This document shows positions 4,842-9,778 of a stretch of DNA of 9,778 nt, piece by piece; position 1 is the first letter of the stretch, and each line of letters starts with the position of its first letter. Below the pieces are notes generated by a model. That model was not told where the DNA came from. It did no database searches and worked only from the letters and a program-made list of their open reading frames with translations. Source of the DNA: Gammaproteobacteria bacterium (GTDB lineage: Bacteria > Pseudomonadota > Gammaproteobacteria > SZUA-21); NCBI GenBank assembly GCA_003233075.1, contig QIKQ01000219.1, positions 1 to 9,778 on the forward strand, written 5' to 3'. Both the position numbers and the translations under genes were made by a program.

Positions 4842-7800
4842 ATGTCTAGAGATATTCAGCAAGATATTTCGCAAACTAAAGAGCAACACTTGGCGGCTTA
4901 CGCTGAGTTACATTGTATTAGTAATTTTAGTTTTTTACGTGGCGCATCCCATCCAGAAGAACTCGTTAGTCAGGCGGCGGCCTTAGCTTATCGCGCAATT
5001 GCACTAACAGATGAATGTTCATTGGCTGGGGTGGTACGTGCTTATAGCGCCGCTAAAGCAATTAATGAATCAAAAGATAATAATAAAACTATACAGTTAA
5101 TTATTGGTAGCGAGTTTAAATTGGAAGACGGCCTGCGTTTAGTCTTATTGGCTACAGATCGATTAAGTTATGGCAAACTTTCACAGCTTATTAGTTTGGC
5201 TCGAGGTCAAGCTAAAAAAGGTGAATACAAGTTAAATCGCCAGCAGTTGCGACAAGCTCAGGTCGAAACTTGTTTTGCTTTATGGTTGCCGCCGCCAAAT
5301 ATTGATGAGCAAGCATACACAGAATTGACTTACTTGAGCGAAATATTTAAACAGCAGTTGCGGATTAGTGTTGAATTATTATTATCTGGTGCTGATCAGG
5401 TTCGACTGGAAGTGCTTAGGACACTTAGTGAAAATTATTCAGTAGCCTTATGTGCAAGTGGTGATGTGCATATGCACCAACGTCAGCGTCGAGTATTACA
5501 AGATCTAGTGACAGCAATAGATCGAAACAAGCCTCTATCTGAATTAGGTTATGAGTTAAAAATCAATGCTGAGAAACACTTAAGACGACGTCAGCAGTTA
5601 GTGAAAATGTATCCACTCGACTGTATTCAGGAAACAATTCGTATTGCTAACTCATGCCATTTTTGTTTGTCGGAATTACGTTATGAGTATCCTGATGAAA
5701 TTGTACCAAAAAATACGAGTCCTCAAGCTTATTTACGTGAATTAACTGAGATAGGAATCAAGCAACGCTGGCCAGAGGGGATTAAGGAGAAAGCAAGGTT
5801 GCAGATTGAGCATGAGTTAAAATTAATTTCCGAATTAGAGTTTGAGCCCTATTTTTTAACAGTATATGACATTGTTCGTTATGCACGAACACAAGGTATT
5901 TTGTGTCAGGGGCGAGGTTCAGCGGCAAATTCAGCGGTTTGTTATTGCTTAGGTATTACTGAGGTTGACCCAGCGAGAATGAATTTATTATTCGAGCGAT
6001 TTATTTCCAAGGAACGAAATGAAACACCAGACATTGACGTTGATTTTGAACACGAGCGTCGCGAAGAAGTAATCCAATACATTTATAACAAATATGGCCG
6101 TCATCGTGCTGCTTTAGCTGCAACCGTTGTTAGTTACCAAGCTCGCAGCGCAATACGAGATGTCGGTAAAGCCATGGGCTTTAGTTTGGACCAGGTGGAC
6201 CGGCTTGCTAAGTCCTATCAATGGTGGGATGGTAATAAGTTGCATTTTGATCCAGATGATTTATTAGGCATGCCGGCAGATTCATTTAAGTTCAAAAAGT
6301 TTGTTGAATTGATTGAGCAGTTAATTGGCTTTCCTCGGCATCTATCCCAACATGTGGGTGGTTTTGTTATTTCAGCCACGGCGTTGACTGCTTTAGTACC
6401 AATAGAAAATGCAGCCATGCAAGAGCGCACCGTAATTCAATGGGATAAAGATGATTTGGAGGTTTTAGGTTTATTAAAAATTGATGTACTGGCTTTAGGT
6501 ATGTTGACTACAATTCGTAAAGCTTTGAGTCTAATTAGTGCTTATTCACAGCGAATTATCCGTGTCCAAGATGTGCCTGCCGAAGATCCCAAAGTTTATC
6601 AGATGTTACAAAAAGCAGATGTGATAGGTGTGTTTCAAATCGAATCGCGTGCACAAATGTCGATGTTGCCTAGATTAAAACCAGCAAATTATTATGATCT
6701 AGTGATTGAGATCGCTATTGTTCGCCCCGGTCCCATTCAAGGTGAAATGGTGCATCCGTATTTGGCGCGACGCAAGGGAACTGAGGTGGTGAACTATCCA
6801 AATGAGGCAGTGAAAGAAGTGTTAGAGCGAACGATGGGCGTGCCGATTTTTCAAGAACAGGTTATGCAGTTGGCAATGGTTGCAGCGGGTTTTACGGCGG
6901 CTGAGGCAGATCAATTACGACGTAGTATGGCGGCGTGGAAACGAAAAGGCGGGCTTGAGCAATTTGAACAAAAGTTGTTATCAGGCATGACTGCTCGTGG
7001 CTATGAGCTTGGTTTCGCTCAACAAATTTATAAACAAATTCTTGGTTTTGGTGAATATGGTTTTCCTGAATCACATTCAGCAAGCTTTGCTTTATTGGCC
7101 TATTTATCTGCCTGGATTAAGCTTTATCATCCATCTGCATTTTGTTGTGCTTTGTTAAATAGTCAGCCGATGGGTTTTTATGCGCCAGCGCAATTAATTC
7201 AAGATGCACAACGACATGGCGTGAAGCTCAATCCAGTAGATGTATGTCAAAGTGAAATAGATTGCACTCTTGAATACGATCAAAAATTTTTAGAGAGGGT
7301 GAGTCACAGCAAAATACAACGTCCTGATTTGAGGCTGGGTTTAAGGATGGTAAAAGGCCTATCAGATAAAAGCGCAGCAGCTATTATTAAAACTCGCGAA
7401 AAAAAACAGTTTGTGAGTACACAGGATATGGTCAGTCGTGCAAAGTTGAATAAGAAGGATATTGAATGTTTGGCAGCGAGTGATGCCTTATCTAGTTTAG
7501 AAGGTCATCGTCATAAAGCTTATTGGCAAGTTGCTGGCATGGATTTACAAAATGACATGGTGAGTCAGATGAAAATACAAGAAGCCGATGCCTTGTTATC
7601 AGTTCCAAGTGAGGGTGAAAATGTAATGCATGATTATGCGAATATAGGCTTAAGTTTACGCCGTCACCCCTTGGCGTTATTGCGTGCTCAATTAGATCGA
7701 CGTAAAATTGTCAGCGCCGAAACACTAAATGAATGCTTGAATGATACGATAGTTTTGACTTCGGGCATTGTCATAAACAGACAACGACCAGGCACTGCAT

Positions 7801-8027
7801 CGGGTGTGGTGTTTGTTACTCTGGAAGACGAGACAGGTTATATTAATGTAATCGTATGGCCAAAAATTGCAGAAACGCAGCGTAAGGTTTTACTCAAAGC
7901 AAGTTTGTTAACTGTTAGAGGTAAGGTGCAAGCGCAAGATGGCGTAGTTCATGTGATCGCTCAAAAATTAGAAGACTACAGTGTTATGCTTGGAAGTCTA
8001 CAGACTTATTCTCGTGATTTTCACTAA
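4842..8027 (+). CDS. dnaE2: DnaE2, error-prone DNA polymerase III alpha-like subunit
   Basis: DnaE2 (also ImuC) is the C-family polymerase that performs damage-induced mutagenic synthesis with ImuA and ImuB. At 1061 residues it is full length for DnaE2 and shorter than replicative DnaE. The N-terminal PHP domain carries AELHCISNFSFLRGASHPEE (21-40), TDECSLAGVVR (56-66) and GDVHMH (207-212). The polymerase core has GRGSAANS, the PDIDVDF motif with the paired catalytic aspartates (D397-D401 region) and the third aspartate D548 in KIDVLALGML. EYGFPESHSASFALLAYLSAW is a strong family block. A helix-hairpin-helix region lies near 830-890 (LRMVKGLSDKSAAAII), and an OB fold (about 969-1055) ends the protein with SRDFH, typical of DnaE2. 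The start is five bases after imuB with only AAAG as a ribosome site, which suggests translational coupling. No lesions are seen in the gene. Confidence 0.97.
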   Translation: MSRDIQQDISQTKEQHLAAYAELHCISNFSFLRGASHPEELVSQAAALAYRAIALTDECSLAGVVRAYSAAKAINESKDNNKTIQLIIGSEFKLEDGLRLVLLATDRLSYGKLSQLISLARGQAKKGEYKLNRQQLRQAQVETCFALWLPPPNIDEQAYTELTYLSEIFKQQLRISVELLLSGADQVRLEVLRTLSENYSVALCASGDVHMHQRQRRVLQDLVTAIDRNKPLSELGYELKINAEKHLRRRQQLVKMYPLDCIQETIRIANSCHFCLSELRYEYPDEIVPKNTSPQAYLRELTEIGIKQRWPEGIKEKARLQIEHELKLISELEFEPYFLTVYDIVRYARTQGILCQGRGSAANSAVCYCLGITEVDPARMNLLFERFISKERNETPDIDVDFEHERREEVIQYIYNKYGRHRAALAATVVSYQARSAIRDVGKAMGFSLDQVDRLAKSYQWWDGNKLHFDPDDLLGMPADSFKFKKFVELIEQLIGFPRHLSQHVGGFVISATALTALVPIENAAMQERTVIQWDKDDLEVLGLLKIDVLALGMLTTIRKALSLISAYSQRIIRVQDVPAEDPKVYQMLQKADVIGVFQIESRAQMSMLPRLKPANYYDLVIEIAIVRPGPIQGEMVHPYLARRKGTEVVNYPNEAVKEVLERTMGVPIFQEQVMQLAMVAAGFTAAEADQLRRSMAAWKRKGGLEQFEQKLLSGMTARGYELGFAQQIYKQILGFGEYGFPESHSASFALLAYLSAWIKLYHPSAFCCALLNSQPMGFYAPAQLIQDAQRHGVKLNPVDVCQSEIDCTLEYDQKFLERVSHSKIQRPDLRLGLRMVKGLSDKSAAAIIKTREKKQFVSTQDMVSRAKLNKKDIECLAASDALSSLEGHRHKAYWQVAGMDLQNDMVSQMKIQEADALLSVPSEGENVMHDYANIGLSLRRHPLALLRAQLDRRKIVSAETLNECLNDTIVLTSGIVINRQRPGTASGVVFVTLEDETGYINVIVWPKIAETQRKVLLKASLLTVRGKVQAQDGVVHVIAQKLEDYSVMLGSLQTYSRDFH

Positions 8028-8062
8028 ATAATATGTGCAGTTTAATTATATGATAAATGTAG

Positions 8063-8097
8063 CCTGTAGGAGTCGTTTATAAAACGGCGAGTACAGG
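8063..8097. repeat. REP-like hairpin with GTAGGAG head
   Basis: CCTGTA (8063-8068) pairs with TACAGG (8092-8097). Inside a 3x3 internal loop, GTCGTTT (8072-8078) pairs with AAACGGC (8082-8088) around an ATA loop, using one T·G wobble. The head CCTGTAGGAG and tail GCGAGTACAGG match the pattern of GTAG-type REP sequences common in gammaproteobacteria and linked to RAYT (TnpA-REP) transposases. It lies 36 bases after dnaE2. An A-run rather than a T-run follows, so it is not a classical terminator, though it may still stabilise the dnaE2 mRNA 3' end. Confidence 0.65.
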
Positions 8098-8139
8098 AAA
8101 AAATATAAACAAAAAACACAAAGGTGCTTTTATATTTAG

Positions 8140-8170
8140 TTGAACTATTTAAAATGTGATTGTGTATACT
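8140..8170 (+). promoter_or_regulatory. Candidate sigma-70 promoter of the ABC ATPase gene
   Basis: TTGAAC (8140-8145) and TATACT (8165-8170) form a -35/-10 pair, with a rather long spacer of 19 bases. The -10 hexamer is a good match. Initiation about seven bases downstream would fall at 8177-8178, directly on the ATG of the next gene, and so would give a leaderless message. The absence of a Shine-Dalgarno before that ATG agrees with this. Confidence 0.4.
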
Positions 8171-8177
8171 ATTAACA

Positions 8178-9062
8178 ATGCAAAACATATTAACCATTAA
8201 AAATCTAGTTAAAGACTATTCGGGCATTCGGGCTGTGGATGGTATTAGTTTTGAGATCGAAACAGGCACTTGTTTTGGTTTGCTTGGTCCCAATGGCGCT
8301 GGCAAGACTACCACCTTAGAAATAATCGAGGGCATTATTAATCCCAGTTCAGGCGAAATTTTTTATAAAGGCGAAAAAATTGGTTCTCAGTTTAAGCAGG
8401 AAGCCGGTTTTTTGTTTCAGTCTACGTCCTTGCAAGAATTTCTGACAGTCAAAGAAATTTTACTTCAGTTTAAAGAGTTATATGAGCATACATTAGAAAT
8501 CGAGCAGTTAGTAGAAATGTGCTCACTTGAGACTATTTTAAGTCGTGATAGCCGCAAGCTTTCCGGTGGGCAAAAACAGCGAATGTTATTAGCCATTGCT
8601 TTACTCAATGATCCCGAGCTGGTTTTTTTAGACGAACCAACCACGGGTCTGGACCCACAGTCAAGACGAAATTTTTGGGAGTTAATTGAAAATATAAAAC
8701 GTCAAAATAAAACAGTCGTTTTAACTACTCATTACATGGAAGAAGCGCAGCGTTTGTGTGATCGAATTGCGATTATGGATCAAGGTAAAATTATAGAAAT
8801 GGATACACCTGAAAATTTACTGAGAAAACATTTTGATGACGTTATACTTCATATCCCAAAAGATGATTTTAAGGAGCAGGCTAACGGCCAGGACTTAGAT
8901 ATTAAAATATTAGAGGATGAAGTCCAGATTCGAAGCAAAGACTTACATCAGACCTTGGTTTTGCTCAATTCGGCCAATATAGATCTAACTAGATTAGAAG
9001 TGCGCAATCGCAATTTGGAGGATCTCTTTTTGAAATTAACCGGTAAGGATTTGCGAACATAG
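8178..9062 (+). CDS. ABC transporter ATP-binding protein (ABC-2 exporter type)
   Basis: This cytoplasmic nucleotide-binding subunit would energise an ABC-2 type exporter. The ATG at 8178 gives 294 residues starting MQNILTIKNLVKDYSG, the normal opening of this family. An in-frame TTG at 8160 adds six atypical residues and is rejected. All ATPase motifs are intact: Walker A GPNGAGKTT (37-45), Q-loop Q81, signature LSGGQKQRM (128-136), Walker B LVFLDEPTTGLDP (148-160) with catalytic E153, and H-loop H185. The C-terminal tail ends LEVRNRNLEDLFLKLTGKDLR, typical of CcmA/NatA/YadG-like exporter ATPases. Such genes usually sit next to an ABC-2 permease, but the next gene is slyD, so the partner is elsewhere or lost. 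The substrate cannot be inferred. No Shine-Dalgarno is visible. It is separated from dnaE2 by a REP-like hairpin and its own candidate promoter, so is probably not part of the mutasome operon. Confidence 0.93.
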   Translation: MQNILTIKNLVKDYSGIRAVDGISFEIETGTCFGLLGPNGAGKTTTLEIIEGIINPSSGEIFYKGEKIGSQFKQEAGFLFQSTSLQEFLTVKEILLQFKELYEHTLEIEQLVEMCSLETILSRDSRKLSGGQKQRMLLAIALLNDPELVFLDEPTTGLDPQSRRNFWELIENIKRQNKTVVLTTHYMEEAQRLCDRIAIMDQGKIIEMDTPENLLRKHFDDVILHIPKDDFKEQANGQDLDIKILEDEVQIRSKDLHQTLVLLNSANIDLTRLEVRNRNLEDLFLKLTGKDLRT

Positions 9063-9081
9063 GCTACATATCTGCTATTAT

Positions 9082-9163
9082 TAGTATTATTTTTCACAAT
9101 GACACACATTCCAGCGCAAATTATTGGGTCTATTTGATTACAAAATAAGCATAGTATTATTTT
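9082..9163 (+). repeat. 12-bp direct repeat in the ABC-slyD intergenic region
   Basis: TAGTATTATTTT occurs at 9082-9093 and again at 9152-9163. The composition is AT-rich, so coincidence is possible. The second copy contains -10-like hexamers (TATTAT 9155-9160), and TTGATT at 9134-9139 could be a -35, but the 15-base spacer is short. No terminator was found after the ABC gene. The 166-base gap holds no gene. Confidence 0.35.
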
Positions 9164-9228
9164 GATTTTACGGTGTTAGGGTAAGGGCTTGTTGGATTAA
9201 ATTATCACGATAGAAATGGAAATAGCTT

Positions 9229-9714
9229 ATGCAAATAGTAAAAGATACAGTTGTTACATTAGATTTTACTCTCAAAGATGATTCGGGTTCGATATTGGAC
9301 ACAACCGAAGGCGATCAGCCATTAGTTTATATTCATGGCTCTAATAATCTAATTCCAGGATTAGAAAGAGAACTGGAAGGCAAGTCGTCTGGTGATTCGT
9401 TTGAAATTACCATACCACCGACTGAAGGTTACGGTGAGCGTGATGAGAAAAAAGTAATTTCAGTCTCGAAGGATATGTTTCCCAGTGATCAGCCAGTTAG
9501 TGCGGGCACGAGTTATGAGAGTGAAGATAATGAAGGCAATCCAATAACAATCAAGGTAGTTGAAGTGAATGACAAGGAAGTTAAGGTTGATGCGAATCAT
9601 CCCTTGGCCGGAGTCAATTTACATTTTGCGGTTGCGGTTAAAGATATTCGTGACGCAACATCAGACGAATTGGCGCATGGCCATGTACATGGGCCTGGTG
9701 GTCACGAACATTAA
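9229..9714 (+). CDS. slyD: SlyD, FKBP-type peptidyl-prolyl cis-trans isomerase and metallochaperone
   Basis: SlyD is a cytoplasmic prolyl isomerase with chaperone activity that also binds nickel through a His-rich tail and helps hydrogenase or urease maturation in some species. The 161-residue protein has the SlyD arrangement. Split FKBP halves (about 1-70 with LIPGLERELEGKSSGD and PPTEGYGERDE, and about 123-141 with NHPLAGVNLHFAVAV) surround the insert-in-flap chaperone domain (about 71-122, DEKKVISVSKDMF onward). The tail HGHVHGPGGHEH (150-161) has six histidines and no cysteines. It is shorter than the E. coli tail, as in many gammaproteobacterial SlyD proteins, and should bind metal with lower capacity. 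The ATG at 9229 is preceded by TGGAAA. The 166-base gap upstream suggests its own promoter, and the gene is probably unconnected with the mutasome. Confidence 0.94.
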   Translation: MQIVKDTVVTLDFTLKDDSGSILDTTEGDQPLVYIHGSNNLIPGLERELEGKSSGDSFEITIPPTEGYGERDEKKVISVSKDMFPSDQPVSAGTSYESEDNEGNPITIKVVEVNDKEVKVDANHPLAGVNLHFAVAVKDIRDATSDELAHGHVHGPGGHEH

Positions 9715-9751
9715 AGAAGGTGTATTTCTTGTTTAGAAGCTCTGACGCTGG

Positions 9752-9778
9752 CCGCCATGGAGAGTGAAGCGAAGGCGG
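9752..9778. other. GC-rich inverted repeat at the window edge
   Basis: CCGCC (9752-9756) and GGCGG (9774-9778) are complementary around 17 bases, in DNA clearly richer in GC than the rest of the window. The element is cut by the window end, so its full arms are unknown. It could be part of a further hairpin repeat downstream of slyD or the end of a convergent gene on the minus strand. Confidence 0.3.

Noticed and set aside
6218..6430. 70-codon minus-strand frame opposite dnaE2
   Set aside because: It lies wholly inside conserved DnaE2 polymerase sequence; a shadow frame.
6892..7083. 63-codon minus-strand frame opposite dnaE2
   Set aside because: Same reason: it lies opposite conserved DnaE2 blocks and has no recognisable product.
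8063..8110. Intrinsic terminator after dnaE2
   Set aside because: The hairpin is followed by an A-run rather than a T-run on the + strand, and the opposite strand has no T-run after the hairpin either.
9711..9778. 3' end of a convergent minus-strand gene whose stop would overlap the slyD stop
   Set aside because: Only about 22 open codons are visible before the window edge, a length common by chance, and the residues match nothing I know.

Overview
The window reads as chromosomal DNA of a low-GC (about 40% by eye) gammaproteobacterium. The LexA keeps the E. coli layout of cleavage site and catalytic dyad, the DNA-damage cassette is of the proteobacterial ImuA-ImuB-DnaE2 type, the FKBP is a SlyD, and a hairpin of the gammaproteobacterial GTAG-type REP pattern is present. 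I cannot name a genus. All recognised genes lie on the + strand.

Layout. Positions 1-745: lexA, with a possible operator at the left edge and a short tandem repeat running across its stop codon. Positions 841-1999: two small VOC-fold (glyoxalase/bleomycin-resistance superfamily) genes, each followed almost at once by a copy of the same ~151-bp foldback repeat (1390-1541 and 2010-2160). The second copy has 18-bp perfect terminal inverted repeats and nested internal ones; the first is decayed on its right side. Positions 2161-2331: AT-rich leader without a gene. Positions 2332-8027: the mutasome operon imuA, a possible 34-codon ORF, imuB and dnaE2. Positions 8028-8177: intergenic DNA with a REP-like hairpin and a candidate promoter. 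Positions 8178-9062: the ATPase of an ABC-2 type exporter, with no permease beside it. Positions 9229-9714: slyD. The last 60 bases hold only a GC-rich inverted repeat cut by the window end.

How it works together. LexA represses the SOS regulon and cleaves itself when RecA filaments form. In many proteobacteria imuA-imuB-dnaE2 is under LexA control and makes an error-prone polymerase: ImuB (a Y-family relative without catalytic residues) links DnaE2 to the sliding clamp, and ImuA is a RecA-like accessory protein. Here lexA is separated from imuA by about 1.6 kb holding the two VOC genes and the repeats. VOC1 looks most like bleomycin-binding proteins, so a DNA-damage theme for the whole block is possible but unproven. 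The ABC ATPase and slyD are probably unrelated neighbours.

The main system (the SOS mutasome) is known. The less ordinary items are the foldback repeat family placed after both VOC genes, LexA recognition-helix substitutions with no good E. coli-type SOS box before imuA, the small ORF between imuA and imuB, and a possible leaderless promoter before the ABC gene.
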